A stretch of 64,000 nt of DNA from Eshraghiella sp964405265 (GCA_964405265.1 CAYONC010000004.1:62001-126000), one strand, 5' to 3'. Numbered from the stretch's first letter, positions 18,466-28,615 are shown. Notes: generated from the letters alone by a model not told the origin. Program-made: numbers and translations.

Positions 18466-18648
18466 ATGTCTATTTGTCCAAAGAATAAATCTTCAAGATC
18501 TCACAGAGATAAAAGAAGAGCCAACTGGAAAATGAGTACACCAAATTTAGTAAAATGCAGTAAGTGTGGTGCTCTTATGATGTCTCACAGAGTATGTAAA
18601 GCCTGTGGTTCATACAATAAGAAAGAAATCATTTCACAGGAAGCTTAA
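18466..18648 (+). CDS. rpmF: Ribosomal protein bL32
   Basis: A 60-residue large-subunit protein beginning MSICPKNKSSRSHRDKRRA, with the zinc ribbon CSKCG and CKACG, so the zinc-dependent (C+) form. ATG 18466 follows AAGGAGGTG. It shares an operon with yceD and is closed by a terminator at 18657. Confidence 0.97.
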   Translation: MSICPKNKSSRSHRDKRRANWKMSTPNLVKCSKCGALMMSHRVCKACGSYNKKEIISQEA

Positions 18649-18656
18649 TGTTAACG

Positions 18657-18692
18657 AAAGCCTTTCGGAGCATATACCGGAGGGCTTTATTG
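18657..18692 (+). terminator. Terminator after rpmF
   Basis: AAAGCCTTTCGG pairs with CCGGAGGGCTTT around a short loop and is followed by an AT-rich tail. Confidence 0.75.
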
Positions 18693-18711
18693 CATTATTT
18701 GCAAAAAACAG

Positions 18712-18740
18712 TTGAAAAAAAATAATATTTTTAGTATATT
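18712..18740 (+). promoter_or_regulatory. Promoter of plsX
   Basis: TTGAAA at 18712-18717, 17-base A/T-rich spacer, TATATT at 18735-18740, 37 bases before plsX. No FapR palindrome was recognised. Confidence 0.65.
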
Positions 18741-18776
18741 ATATACATTGTAAAGTTATGTAAACGGAGGGCTGTT

Positions 18777-19787
18777 ATGGTGAAGACAATCACTGTTGCA
18801 GTTGATGCGATGGGCGGAGATAATGCACCTCATGAAATTGTGAAGGGTGCAGTTGATGCCGTTAACGGTAATAAAGCTGTAAGAATCATTCTTACGGGTA
18901 TTGAGGACAGTATCAATTTTGAATTAAACCAATATACTTATGATAAAGAGAGAATACGGGTGGTTAATGCCACGGAGATAATTGAGACGGCAGAACATCC
19001 CGTTAATGCCATAAGACGCAAAAAGGATTCATCCATGGTTGTGGCAATGAATCTTGTGAAATCCGGAGAAGCAGATGCATTTATTTCTGCCGGAAGTACC
19101 GGAGCCGTACTTGTAGGAAGCCAGGCAATTATCGGAAGAATTCCGGGAGTTAAGAGACCTCCTCTTGCACCCGTGCTTCCAACCTCCAACGGGCCGGTAA
19201 TACTTGTTGACTGTGGAGCCAATGTTGATTCAAGACCCGATCATCTTGTATTATTTGCTAAAATGGGGGCAATATACAGTGAATATGTTCTCGGAATCAA
19301 TAATCCGAAAGTGGGAATTGCCAATAATGGTGCAGAAGAAGAAAAAGGCAATCAGCTTGTTAAGGAGACATTTCCATTACTCAAAGAGTGCAGCGGTATT
19401 AATTTTATAGGAAGTGTAGAGACTAAAGATATTCCCAAGGGAACTGCGGATGTTGTTGTATGTGACGGTTTCGTCGGGAATGCGATTCTTAAAATGTATG
19501 AAGGTGTAGGATATACGCTTATTTCAGAAATTAAGAAAGCAATGCTGTCAACGGTAAGAGGCAAGCTTGGTGCACTTCTTGTCAAGCCTTCGCTTAAGAA
19601 GGTTCTTAAGAAATATGATGCAACAGAATATGGAGGAGCACCTCTGTTAGGACTTAACGGACTTGTTGTTAAGTCGCACGGAAGTTCAGGTGCCAAAGAA
19701 ATTACCAATTCAATATACCAGTGTATATCATTCACCGAAGCAGACATTAACGGCAGGTTAAGAAAGGCTCTTGAAGCGGATAATTAA
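18777..19787 (+). CDS. plsX: Phosphate acyltransferase PlsX
   Basis: Makes acyl phosphate from acyl-ACP for the PlsY route of phosphatidic acid synthesis. 336 residues with AVDAMGGDNAPHEIVKGA, a STGAVLVGSQ block and VVCDGFVGNAILKM, all family signatures. ATG 18777 follows GGAGGG. It is followed by acpP, whose product carries the acyl group. Confidence 0.97.
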   Translation: MVKTITVAVDAMGGDNAPHEIVKGAVDAVNGNKAVRIILTGIEDSINFELNQYTYDKERIRVVNATEIIETAEHPVNAIRRKKDSSMVVAMNLVKSGEADAFISAGSTGAVLVGSQAIIGRIPGVKRPPLAPVLPTSNGPVILVDCGANVDSRPDHLVLFAKMGAIYSEYVLGINNPKVGIANNGAEEEKGNQLVKETFPLLKECSGINFIGSVETKDIPKGTADVVVCDGFVGNAILKMYEGVGYTLISEIKKAMLSTVRGKLGALLVKPSLKKVLKKYDATEYGGAPLLGLNGLVVKSHGSSGAKEITNSIYQCISFTEADINGRLRKALEADN

Positions 19788-19835
19788 GAATCCGTTTTTA
19801 ACGGATGCAGATATAGTATATATGAAAGGAAAGGT

Positions 19836-20072
19836 ATGATTATGGAATTTGAAAAGTTACAGCAGATTATTGCGGAAGTATTAAATGTTGATGCTGATGA
19901 AATCACAATGGAAACAACCTTCGTTGATGATTTAGGCGCGGATTCACTTGATGTTTTCCAGATTATCATGGGAATTGAAGAAGAATTTGATATCGAAATT
20001 CCTAATGAAGCAGCAGAGTCAATTGTTACTGTTTCTGATGCTGTTGAGCAGATTAAAAGTGCTCTTAACTAA
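19836..20072 (+). CDS. acpP: Acyl carrier protein
   Basis: 78 residues; carries growing acyl chains on 4'-phosphopantetheine. The attachment serine is S37 in GADSLDVFQIIMGIEEEFDIEIP. Either ATG 19836 or ATG 19842 could start translation; AAAGGAAAGG upstream fits the first. A terminator follows, so acpP can be expressed separately from rnc-smc-ftsY. Confidence 0.97.
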   Translation: MIMEFEKLQQIIAEVLNVDADEITMETTFVDDLGADSLDVFQIIMGIEEEFDIEIPNEAAESIVTVSDAVEQIKSALN

Positions 20073-20094
20073 ATCAAAATGTATTCAAGTTAAT

Positions 20095-20121
20095 AAAAAA
20101 GCCCATTATATGGGCTTTTTT
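20095..20121 (+). terminator. Terminator after acpP
   Basis: A run of A residues, stem GCCCAT/ATGGGC with a three-base loop (20101-20115), then six T residues: a symmetric hairpin that could work in both directions. Confidence 0.88.
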
Positions 20122-20166
20122 GTTTCGTGAAAAAATTGACACACAATATATATGAGGAATATCCAG

Positions 20167-20853
20167 ATGGACATTAAAGAATTTGAAAAAAACACCGGTT
20201 ATTTTTTTAAAAATCCCGAATTATTAAAGCTTGCGCTTACACACAGTTCTTACGGCAATGAGGTATATAATGACAGATATCATAATAATGAACGTCTGGA
20301 ATTTTTAGGCGATGCCGTTTTGGAATTAATCGTGAGTGATTATCTTATAAAAAAACATACAGACGTTCCCGAAGGAGAACTTACAAAAATACGGGCAAGC
20401 ATTGTATGCGAACCGACTCTTGCAATCTGTGCAAGGGAATTAGGGCTTCCGGAATCCATTCTTTTAAGTAAGGGTGAAAATATTACCGGCGGCAGGGAAC
20501 GTGATTCCATAGTAAGTGACGCATTTGAAGCAGTAATAGGTGCAATTTACACCGACGGCGGAATAGAAAGTGCAAAAGAATTTATATACAGATATGTTCT
20601 GAATGACATAGATAAGAAAAAGCTTTTTATTGACAGTAAAACCATATTGCAGGAAATGCTTCAGGCAGGATACGGAACGGCTCCGGAATATGTCCTTACA
20701 GATTCATACGGTCCGGATCATTGCAAAACCTTTGAGTCAGAGGTGAGAATTGAAGGAAAAACCATCGGAAAAGGAACCGGCAGAACAAAAAAGGCTTCCG
20801 AGCAGAAGGCTGCATATAATGCGATATTAGACATTAAGAATAAGCAGGTATAA
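20167..20853 (+). CDS. rnc: Ribonuclease III
   Basis: Double-strand RNA endonuclease for rRNA and mRNA processing, and in type II CRISPR systems the host factor that trims tracrRNA:crRNA duplexes. About 228 residues: RNase III domain with NERLEFLGDAVLELIVSDYL and a C-terminal dsRNA-binding domain (about 155-225). I chose ATG 20167 because GAGGA lies eight bases upstream; ATG 20152 would add five residues with no ribosome site. It overlaps nothing and is three bases from smc. Confidence 0.96.
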   Translation: MDIKEFEKNTGYFFKNPELLKLALTHSSYGNEVYNDRYHNNERLEFLGDAVLELIVSDYLIKKHTDVPEGELTKIRASIVCEPTLAICARELGLPESILLSKGENITGGRERDSIVSDAFEAVIGAIYTDGGIESAKEFIYRYVLNDIDKKKLFIDSKTILQEMLQAGYGTAPEYVLTDSYGPDHCKTFESEVRIEGKTIGKGTGRTKKASEQKAAYNAILDIKNKQV

Positions 20854-20855
20854 TC

Positions 20856-23800
20856 ATGTATTTAAAAAAGATAGAAGTACAGGGCTTTAAATCATTTGCC
20901 AATAAACTTGTATTTGATTTTGACAACGGGATAACAGGAATTGTAGGTCCTAACGGAAGCGGAAAAAGCAATATTGCAGATGCCGTAAGATGGGTGTTGG
21001 GAGAACAGAGTGCAAAACAGCTTCGAGGTGCGAGAATGGAAGATGTTATTTTTGCAGGCACTGAGACACGTAAACCCGTAAGTTTTGCAGGTGTATCGCT
21101 GACAATAGACAACTCGGATCATAAGCTTGACATAGATTATGAAGAAGTAACCGTTTCAAGAAGGGTATTCCGCTCCGGTGAAAGTGAGTATCTTATTAAC
21201 GGAAACAACTGCAGGCTTAAAGACATAAACGAGCTTTTTTATGATACCGGTATAGGTAAAGAAGGATATTCCATAATAGGTCAGGGTCAGATAGATAAAA
21301 TATTGAGTGGGAAAGCGGAAGAACGCCGTGAACTCTTTGATGAAGCGGCTGGAATCGTAAAATTCAAAAGACGTAAAGCTGAAACGCAGAAAAATCTTAA
21401 TGACGAAAGTAATAATCTTATAAGAATAAATGATATATTAGCTGAGCTTGAAAAACAGGTCGGTCCATTGGCACGCCAGTCAGAAAAAGCAAAAGAATAC
21501 TTGAGGCTGAAAGAGAATCTGAAAAAATATGAAATAAATCTTTTTCTTAATGAATCTGATTCCATAAAAAAAGAGCTTGATGAACTTAGTGCGTCGCTTG
21601 AAATTGTAGACGGTGACATTGAAAAATCACGTACAGAGCTTGAAGAAATCAAAGCGGCATACAATGATAAAGATGAAGAACTTAATAAAATCAATACCGG
21701 CATTGAAGAACATACGGCATTCAACAGTCAGGCTGAAATTGACAAAAACAGACTGTTAGGTCAGATAGAGGTTCTTAAAGAACAGATTAATTCTGCTAAC
21801 AGAAATGATGAACATCTTGCAGAACGTCTCCGTTCAATTAACGAACAGATAGAAGAACGTAATGAGGAAAAAAAACAGCTTCTCAGACAGAAATTTGAAA
21901 TAAGCAGCGAAGCCGACGGCATTTATTCCAGACAACAGGCAGCAGACAGGGAAGTTGAACGCCTCACGACAGAAATAAACCGGCTTACCGCTGAAGCGGA
22001 ACAACGTAAAAATAACATATTTGAAAATCTTAATCAAAAAGGAATAATCAGGACAGGCATACAGAGATATGAAACAATGCTTGAACAGATTAATATCAGA
22101 AAAAGCGAACTTAACGGAAAAATAATTAATTTCAAAACTGATGAAAACGAATATAATACATCAATAAATGAAGCTGAATCAGAGCTTAACCGGGCTGACA
22201 GCCGGATAAATGAGCTGAAGGCTGAAAATATCAGACTCTCTGAACAATGTGAAACAGACAGAAAAAAACGTTCTGAAAAAAAAGAGTTTTTATCCACGCT
22301 TAGAGAAAATCATATGCGTTCCTTGTCAAGACTTGAAACTCTGAAAAACATGTCAGAAAGATATGACGGATACGGAAACAGCATTAAAAAAGTGATGGAA
22401 TGTCGTGACAAAAATCCCGGAATTCACGGCGTGGTTGCAGATATTATAAAAACAGAAAAAAAATATGAAACAGCAATAGAGACGGCACTCGGCGGAACAA
22501 TCCAGAATATTGTAACTGATAATGAAGAAACGGCAAAAAAGATGATTTCCTATCTTAAGGAAAACCGCTTCGGAAGGGCAACATTTCTGCCGCTTTCAGC
22601 ATTATCCGTAAAATCTGTACGTAAAGATACCATTACGGGAGAGAAAGGCTTTATCGGATATGCAGATGAACTTGTACATACCGGAAACACATATAAAACA
22701 CTTGCATCCTTCCTTTTGGGAAGATGTGTTGTAACAGATAATATTAATAACGCCCTTGCAATAAACAAAAAATACGGCTATTCACTTAAAATAGTAACCC
22801 TTGAAGGCGAACTGCTTAATCCGGGCGGCTCAATGACAGGAGGTGCATTTAAAAATTCCGGCAACCTGTTAGGACGAAAGCGTGAAATGTCCGAGCTTGA
22901 AAACTCAATAAAAACCGCAGAAAACCGTATAAAAGAGTTAATGGCGGAAACGGAAGGACTTGATGCCTCAATATCTTCCGCAAAAGGAATCATAACTTCC
23001 AATAATGAAATGCTTCAGAAGTTATATATTGAACGCAATGCACTTGAGCTTAATTATAACAGTCTGACGGAAAAGCAGGCTGAAATCATTAACGTATATG
23101 AAAGCAGCAAAAAAGAACAGGCTGAAATAGAAAAACAGATAAAGGACATCCGTGAACAACTCGTCCGGAATAATGCAGAGCTGAAGGAAATCGAAGACAG
23201 CAACGAGCAGAATACAAATGACATTTCAGAAATATCAGCCCGTGTCGAAGAACTGAAAAAAGAACTTGCCGACATGACTAAGCAGGCAGAAGCAATACAC
23301 ATCGAATATTCGCAGATAGAACAGAAAAGTCATTTTGCTGAAGAAAGCGTAAAAAGAATACTCAGGGAAATTGACAGACTGAATGACGGTATTTCAGACA
23401 TAGAAGACAGTAAAGAGGATTCTGCTGCCGAAATCAGTATAAAAAATGAGGCCATCAGAGAAATAACTGCAACAGTTGAACGTGCCGAAGAAGAAATTTC
23501 CGCATCGGCAGAAGAACTTAATGAACTCAAAAAACGTAAGGAAGAATTAAGCATATCATTAAAGGGCTTTTTTGACACAAGGGAAGAATGTCAGAACAGT
23601 CTGTTAAGACTCGAAAAAGAACGTTTCAGACTCAGTGACAAAAAAGAAAAGGCTGAAAACCTTAAAGACTCCCGTATCGAATATATGTGGAACGAATATG
23701 AAATAACTCTCAGTCAGGCAGCTGAAATGAGGGATACGTCTCTTACGGATGAATCTGTAATGAAGAAAAACGTTTCGGAAATTAAGGCAGACATACGAAA

Positions 23801-24431
23801 GTTAGGAGACGTAAATGTTAATTCGATTGAAGACTATAAGGAAGTGTCAGAGAGGTATGAATTTTTAAAGACACAGCATGATGATCTTGTCGTCGCAAGG
23901 GACAGACTCATATCCGTAATAGAAGAACTTGATAAAGGAATGAGAGAGAGATTCACTGCCAAGTTTGAAGAAATAAAAGTTGAATTTGACAAGGTGTTTA
24001 AACAGCTTTTCGGAGGCGGTAAAGGCACGATAGAGCTTGATGAAGAGGCTGACATACTTGAAGCAGGAATTTCAATAATTTCACAGCCGCCTGGTAAAAA
24101 GCTTCAGAACATGATGCAGCTGTCGGGAGGAGAAAAAGCACTGACGGCAATATGCCTTTTATTTGCAATACAGAATCTTAAACCCTCCCCTTTCTGTCTC
24201 CTTGATGAAATTGAAGCAGCACTGGATGACAGTAATGTTGACCGGTATGCAAAGTATCTCCACAAGCTTACCAAAAACACGCAGTTTATAGTAATAACGC
24301 ACAGGCGTGGTACAATGGCAGCAGCTGACAGACTCTACGGAATCACAATGCAGGAGAAAGGTGTATCAACACTTGTATCCGTTGATTTGATTGAAAAGGA
24401 ACTTGATGACGCACAGCATAACAGTAAATAA
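20856..24431 (+). CDS. smc: Chromosome partition protein SMC
   Basis: A 1191-residue condensin ATPase. The N-terminal head has Walker A GPNGSGKSNI (about residues 32-41). Two long charged coiled coils flank a hinge at about 510-670 (GIHGVVADI, GGTIQNIV, LNPGGSMTGGAF). The C-terminal head has signature LSGGEKALTAICLLFA and Walker B FCLLDEIEAALDD. Length and order are standard. It sits in the conserved rnc-smc-ftsY operon. Confidence 0.98.
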   Translation: MYLKKIEVQGFKSFANKLVFDFDNGITGIVGPNGSGKSNIADAVRWVLGEQSAKQLRGARMEDVIFAGTETRKPVSFAGVSLTIDNSDHKLDIDYEEVTVSRRVFRSGESEYLINGNNCRLKDINELFYDTGIGKEGYSIIGQGQIDKILSGKAEERRELFDEAAGIVKFKRRKAETQKNLNDESNNLIRINDILAELEKQVGPLARQSEKAKEYLRLKENLKKYEINLFLNESDSIKKELDELSASLEIVDGDIEKSRTELEEIKAAYNDKDEELNKINTGIEEHTAFNSQAEIDKNRLLGQIEVLKEQINSANRNDEHLAERLRSINEQIEERNEEKKQLLRQKFEISSEADGIYSRQQAADREVERLTTEINRLTAEAEQRKNNIFENLNQKGIIRTGIQRYETMLEQINIRKSELNGKIINFKTDENEYNTSINEAESELNRADSRINELKAENIRLSEQCETDRKKRSEKKEFLSTLRENHMRSLSRLETLKNMSERYDGYGNSIKKVMECRDKNPGIHGVVADIIKTEKKYETAIETALGGTIQNIVTDNEETAKKMISYLKENRFGRATFLPLSALSVKSVRKDTITGEKGFIGYADELVHTGNTYKTLASFLLGRCVVTDNINNALAINKKYGYSLKIVTLEGELLNPGGSMTGGAFKNSGNLLGRKREMSELENSIKTAENRIKELMAETEGLDASISSAKGIITSNNEMLQKLYIERNALELNYNSLTEKQAEIINVYESSKKEQAEIEKQIKDIREQLVRNNAELKEIEDSNEQNTNDISEISARVEELKKELADMTKQAEAIHIEYSQIEQKSHFAEESVKRILREIDRLNDGISDIEDSKEDSAAEISIKNEAIREITATVERAEEEISASAEELNELKKRKEELSISLKGFFDTREECQNSLLRLEKERFRLSDKKEKAENLKDSRIEYMWNEYEITLSQAAEMRDTSLTDESVMKKNVSEIKADIRKLGDVNVNSIEDYKEVSERYEFLKTQHDDLVVARDRLISVIEELDKGMRERFTAKFEEIKVEFDKVFKQLFGGGKGTIELDEEADILEAGISIISQPPGKKLQNMMQLSGGEKALTAICLLFAIQNLKPSPFCLLDEIEAALDDSNVDRYAKYLHKLTKNTQFIVITHRRGTMAAADRLYGITMQEKGVSTLVSVDLIEKELDDAQHNSK

Positions 24432-24444
24432 TCTGGAGGATAAT

Positions 24445-25380
24445 ATGGGAATATTTAAAAAACTTGTTTCAGGGCTTTCAAAAACAAGAGATAACATTGT
24501 ATCCGGGCTTAATTCCGTTTTCCACGGATTCAGCAAAATAGATGATGATTTTTATGAAGAGCTTGAAGAGATACTTATTACAGGCGATATAGGCGTTGAA
24601 ACCACGGAAAAAATTATCAATACACTGAAGGACAAGGTTAAGGAACTGAAAATTAAGGAACCCGCTGAATGTAAAAACCTGCTTATCAGCTCCATAAAGG
24701 AACAGATGTACATCGGTGAAAATGCATACGAGTTTGAAAACAGACGTTCAGTAATACTTGTAATAGGTGTTAACGGTGTGGGAAAGACTACATCCATAGG
24801 TAAAATTGCAGCAGGTCTGAAATCTCAGGGAAAAAAAGTAATTCTTGCGGCAGCAGATACATTCAGGGCAGCAGCCATTGAACAGCTTGACGAATGGGCA
24901 AAAAGGGCTAATGTAGACATAATTGCGCAGAATGAAGGCTCGGATCCCGGTGCAGTTGTGTATGATGCACTTCAGGCCGCAAAATCAAGGAATGCAGACG
25001 TACTGATATGTGATACGGCAGGCAGACTGCATAACAAGAAAAATCTCATGGATGAACTGAAGAAAATTGATAAAATCATTACAAGGGAATTTCCTGATGC
25101 ATACAGGGAAAATCTTATAGTTCTTGACGGAACAACGGGACAGAATGCGCTTTCCCAGCTCAGAGAATTTAAAGAAGTAACCGATATCTCAGGTATAATT
25201 CTTACTAAAATGGACGGAACGGCAAAAGGAGGAATTGCGGTTGCCATTCAATCAGAGTATAATGTACCCGTAAAATACATCGGAGTAGGAGAAAAAATCG
25301 AAGATTTACAGAAATTTGATTCAGAAGAATTTGTAAATGCACTTTTTGAAACCGATGACAGCAGATTAAAGGAAGAATGA
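24445..25380 (+). CDS. ftsY: Signal recognition particle receptor FtsY
   Basis: SRP GTPase that docks ribosome-SRP complexes at the membrane. About 311 residues: N domain (about 1-85), then the G domain with GVNGVGKTTSIGKIA, DTFRAAAIEQL, DTAGRLHNKKNLM, TKMDGTAKGG. It lacks the long acidic A domain of E. coli FtsY, as in most Firmicutes. ATG 24445 follows GGAGGA; an in-frame start at 24391 inside smc was rejected. Confidence 0.97.
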   Translation: MGIFKKLVSGLSKTRDNIVSGLNSVFHGFSKIDDDFYEELEEILITGDIGVETTEKIINTLKDKVKELKIKEPAECKNLLISSIKEQMYIGENAYEFENRRSVILVIGVNGVGKTTSIGKIAAGLKSQGKKVILAAADTFRAAAIEQLDEWAKRANVDIIAQNEGSDPGAVVYDALQAAKSRNADVLICDTAGRLHNKKNLMDELKKIDKIITREFPDAYRENLIVLDGTTGQNALSQLREFKEVTDISGIILTKMDGTAKGGIAVAIQSEYNVPVKYIGVGEKIEDLQKFDSEEFVNALFETDDSRLKEE

Positions 25381-25393
25381 GAAGGTAGAAAAA

Positions 25394-26614
25394 ATGGGAG
25401 AAGAATTGACTCTTGAAAAATTTGAAGAAGCATCAGAAAGGGTAAAAGAAGTCACTCTTGAAACAAGACTTGTATACAGTGAATATTTCAGCACTCAGAC
25501 AGGCAACAGGGTATATTTTAAACCGGAGAATCTTCAGTATACCGGTGCATACAAGGTAAGGGGGGCATATTATAAGATAAGCACGCTTTCCGATGAAGAG
25601 CGAAATAAAGGACTGATAACCGCCTCGGCCGGCAACCACGCCCAGGGTGTGGCTTATGCCGCAAAAATATATGGCGTTAAGGCTACGATAGTAATGCCTA
25701 CATCAACACCAATCATTAAAATTAACAGAACCAAAAGCTATGGTGCGGATGTTGTACTTTACGGAAATGTATATGACGAAGCCTGTGAATATGCATTAAA
25801 ACTTGCAAAAGAAAACGGCTATACATTTATTCACCCATTTGATGACCTTGATGTTGCAACGGGTCAGGGAAGTATAGCAATGGAAATCATCAAGGAGCTT
25901 CCTACGGTGGATTATATTCTTGTTCCAATCGGTGGCGGCGGACTTGCAACCGGAGTGTCAGCCCTCGCAAAAATGCTCAATCCGAATATAAAGGTAATCG
26001 GTGTTGAACCTGCCAATGCCAACTGTATGCAGGCATCTCTTAAAAACGGAAAGGTTACTACACTGCCGTTTGTGAATACAATAGCAGACGGAACAGCCGT
26101 AAAGACTCCGGGAAGCAAAATCTTCCCGTACATCCGTAAGAATATTGATGACATAATAACGGTTGAAGATGATGAACTTATAGTTGCATTTTTGGATATG
26201 GTTGAAAATCATAAAATGATAGCCGAAAATTCAGGACTTCTTACGGTTGCCGCTCTAAAAAAGCTTAATGTGACCGGTAAAAAAGTAGTTTCCATAATAA
26301 GCGGCGGTAATATGGATGTCATAACAATGTCATCCGTTGTACAGCACGGACTTATACAGCGCGGAAGAGTATTCTCAATCGCCGTACTTCTTCCGGACAA
26401 GCCGGGTGAACTTCTGAAAGTTGCAAAAGTTATTGCCGATGCCAAGGGTAACGTAATCAAGCTGGAGCACAACCAGTTCGTAAGCATTAACAGGAATGCG
26501 GCAGTAGAGCTTAAAATAACACTTGAAGCCTTCGGTATGGAGCATAAGGAAGAAATTACGGATGCCCTCAGGGCAGCTGGCTATGAACCTAAAATTGTAC
26601 AGACAAGCTTTTGA
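25394..26614 (+). CDS. ilvA: Threonine ammonia-lyase with C-terminal ACT domain
   Basis: PLP enzyme deaminating threonine to 2-oxobutanoate. 406 residues. PLP lysine K54 lies in YTGAYKVRGA, the SAGNHAQGVA substrate loop and the glycine-rich GGGGLATG phosphate-binding loop are intact, and an ACT-type domain begins near RVFSIAVLLPDKPGELLKV. The single short ACT domain matches the biosynthetic/catabolic 400-residue class (also called TdcB). No ilv or T-box leader is visible; it follows ftsY by 13 bases and probably shares its transcript. Confidence 0.93.
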   Translation: MGEELTLEKFEEASERVKEVTLETRLVYSEYFSTQTGNRVYFKPENLQYTGAYKVRGAYYKISTLSDEERNKGLITASAGNHAQGVAYAAKIYGVKATIVMPTSTPIIKINRTKSYGADVVLYGNVYDEACEYALKLAKENGYTFIHPFDDLDVATGQGSIAMEIIKELPTVDYILVPIGGGGLATGVSALAKMLNPNIKVIGVEPANANCMQASLKNGKVTTLPFVNTIADGTAVKTPGSKIFPYIRKNIDDIITVEDDELIVAFLDMVENHKMIAENSGLLTVAALKKLNVTGKKVVSIISGGNMDVITMSSVVQHGLIQRGRVFSIAVLLPDKPGELLKVAKVIADAKGNVIKLEHNQFVSINRNAAVELKITLEAFGMEHKEEITDALRAAGYEPKIVQTSF

Positions 26615-26623
26615 AAATAAAAC

Positions 26624-27955
26624 ATGACAAGCAGATTATCTCATACAAGATTTATAATAATAGGATTTTTTATAATTATATTGAGCGGAAGCCTTCTTCT
26701 TATGCTGCCGTCTGCTACTGCAGAGCACTGTACCACACCATATATCAGATGTCTTTTCACATCTGTAAGCGCAACCTGCGTAACAGGGCTTAACGTGACG
26801 GATACCTTTTCATACTGGTCACTGTTCGGTCAGCTGGTCATTCTTGTTCTCATACAGATTGGCGGTCTCGGATTTGTTACCATCGGAGTGTTTTTTTCAC
26901 TCATGATAAGAGGTAAAATAAGTCTTAAAGCAAGAGGACTTGTGCAGGAAAGCAATAATGCCGTTCAGGTTGGCGGAATCAGAAGACTTACCAGGAAAAT
27001 CCTGACTGGTACATTTATATTTGAAAGCATTGGTGCAGTCATACTGTCAATCAGATTTTCCACGGATTTCGGTCCGTTAAAAGGAATTTACTATGGAATA
27101 TTTCATTCCGTTTCGGCATTTTGCAATGCCGGCTTTGATTTAATGGGCTGTCATGAAGAATTCAGCTCCATGACGGCATATTCCGGAGATGTAACCGTTA
27201 ATGCCATACTGATGATTTTATCGGTAATCGGAGGAATCGGTTTTATTGTGTGGAATGATATTTCGGAAAACGGATTTAAATTCAAAAAATACAGTCTTCA
27301 TACCAAAATAGTGCTTATGATGACAATGCTGCTTATCGTAATTCCGTCATTGCTGTATTTTATTTTTGAATACAATAATGCCATGAAGGATTTGTCAGCC
27401 GGAAATAAAATAATGACATCACTGTTTTCTTCCGTAATGACAAGAACCGCAGGCTTTAATACCATGGACATTAATTCATACTCCAATGCTTCAAAAATGC
27501 TTACGCTGATACTAATGTTTACCGGTGCCGCACCCGGTTCAACCTCCGGAGGAATAAAGGTTACAACGCTCTGTGTTCTGGTAGTGCTTGTATGGTCCAC
27601 GGTAACCGGCAAGAACAAAATTTCAATATTTAAAAGAAGATTCAGCGAAAATAACATAAAAGATGCCTGTGCCGTAGCTATGTTAAATCTTTTTCTTACA
27701 ATTTCCGCATCAATGATTTTATTGTGCATAACGGATTTCGGACTATGGGAAATACTGTTTGAAGTTGTGGCAGCTCTCGGTTCGGCCGGAATGACGACCG
27801 GAATAACTGCAATGCTCGGCACGTCCGGCATGATTGTCATAATGCTTCTGATGTTTTGCGGAAGAGTGGGAAGTCTGTCCTTTGCATTGTCATTTTTAAG
27901 CAGCAGAAACGAACCGCCCGTATATTATCCTGAAGAGGAAATTTCCATAGGTTAG
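26624..27955 (+). CDS. Potassium uptake protein, TrkH/KtrB family
   Basis: A 443-residue K+-translocating membrane subunit with four repeated M1-P-M2 units; filter-like segments include SVSATCVTGLNVTD, SVSAFCNAGFDL, TRTAGFNTMDI and ALGSAGMTTG. The GAAPGSTSGGIKVTT loop after the third filter matches the gating loop of the family. ATG 26624 is nine bases after ilvA. The partner regulatory subunit follows 12 bases downstream. KtrB and TrkH assignments are both possible. Confidence 0.93.
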   Translation: MTSRLSHTRFIIIGFFIIILSGSLLLMLPSATAEHCTTPYIRCLFTSVSATCVTGLNVTDTFSYWSLFGQLVILVLIQIGGLGFVTIGVFFSLMIRGKISLKARGLVQESNNAVQVGGIRRLTRKILTGTFIFESIGAVILSIRFSTDFGPLKGIYYGIFHSVSAFCNAGFDLMGCHEEFSSMTAYSGDVTVNAILMILSVIGGIGFIVWNDISENGFKFKKYSLHTKIVLMMTMLLIVIPSLLYFIFEYNNAMKDLSAGNKIMTSLFSSVMTRTAGFNTMDINSYSNASKMLTLILMFTGAAPGSTSGGIKVTTLCVLVVLVWSTVTGKNKISIFKRRFSENNIKDACAVAMLNLFLTISASMILLCITDFGLWEILFEVVAALGSAGMTTGITAMLGTSGMIVIMLLMFCGRVGSLSFALSFLSSRNEPPVYYPEEEISIG

Positions 27956-27967
27956 GAGAGTTGAAGA

Positions 27968-28606
27968 ATGAAATCTTTTTTGATAATAGGAATCGGAAAA
28001 TTCGGTCATTACCTGTGTCAGAACCTTGCAAAATATGATTGTGAAATAATGATAATTGATAAAAATGAGGATGAGTTAAAAGATCTTCTTCCATACGTGA
28101 CGTCAGCAAAAATCGGAGACTGTACGAATGTTGAAGTCTTAAAAAGTCTCGGTATTGCGGGTTTTGATGTCTGTTATGTATGTATAGGAGAAAATTTCCA
28201 AAATTCTCTTGAAGTCACAAGTCTTGTTAAGGAGCTTGGAGCAAAAAAAGTCGTAAGCCGTGCAACCAAGGACATTCATGCAAAATTTCTGCTCAGAAAC
28301 GGAGCTGATGAAGTAATTCACCCGGACAGGGACATTGCTGAAAGAATTGCTAAAACGGATATCAATTCGGCAATATATGATTACATTGATCTGGACGATG
28401 ATTTTTCTATATACGAAATACAGACCTTTAAGTCATGCATAGGCAAATCAATCAGAGAAGTCAACTTCCGCAAAGAATATGAAGCCAATATAGTTGCGGT
28501 TAAAACAGAAAACGGAATTGAATTTCCGACTCCGGAATATATTTTTACCGGCAGGGAACACCTTGTAATTGCAGGTAGAAAAAGCAGTCTTGAAAAAAAG
28601 TTATAA
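27968..28606 (+). CDS. TrkA/KtrA-type potassium channel regulatory subunit
   Basis: 212 residues: an N-terminal RCK NAD-binding fold with GIGKFGHYLCQNLA (nucleotide-binding glycines) and IIDKNEDEL, then a C-terminal RCK_C domain (about 135-212). It binds ATP/ADP, NAD or c-di-AMP to gate the transport subunit encoded just upstream. A terminator ends the unit. Confidence 0.94.
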   Translation: MKSFLIIGIGKFGHYLCQNLAKYDCEIMIIDKNEDELKDLLPYVTSAKIGDCTNVEVLKSLGIAGFDVCYVCIGENFQNSLEVTSLVKELGAKKVVSRATKDIHAKFLLRNGADEVIHPDRDIAERIAKTDINSAIYDYIDLDDDFSIYEIQTFKSCIGKSIREVNFRKEYEANIVAVKTENGIEFPTPEYIFTGREHLVIAGRKSSLEKKL

Positions 28607-28615
28607 AAAATTTAC

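Noticed and set aside
20136..20141. TTGACA before rnc as a promoter
   Set aside because: No -10 box at a suitable distance; the 17-base position falls on ATATCC beside the ribosome site.
27298..27840. 180-codon minus-strand ORF
   Set aside because: Antisense to the TrkH/KtrB gene; hydrophobic composition mirrors that gene.
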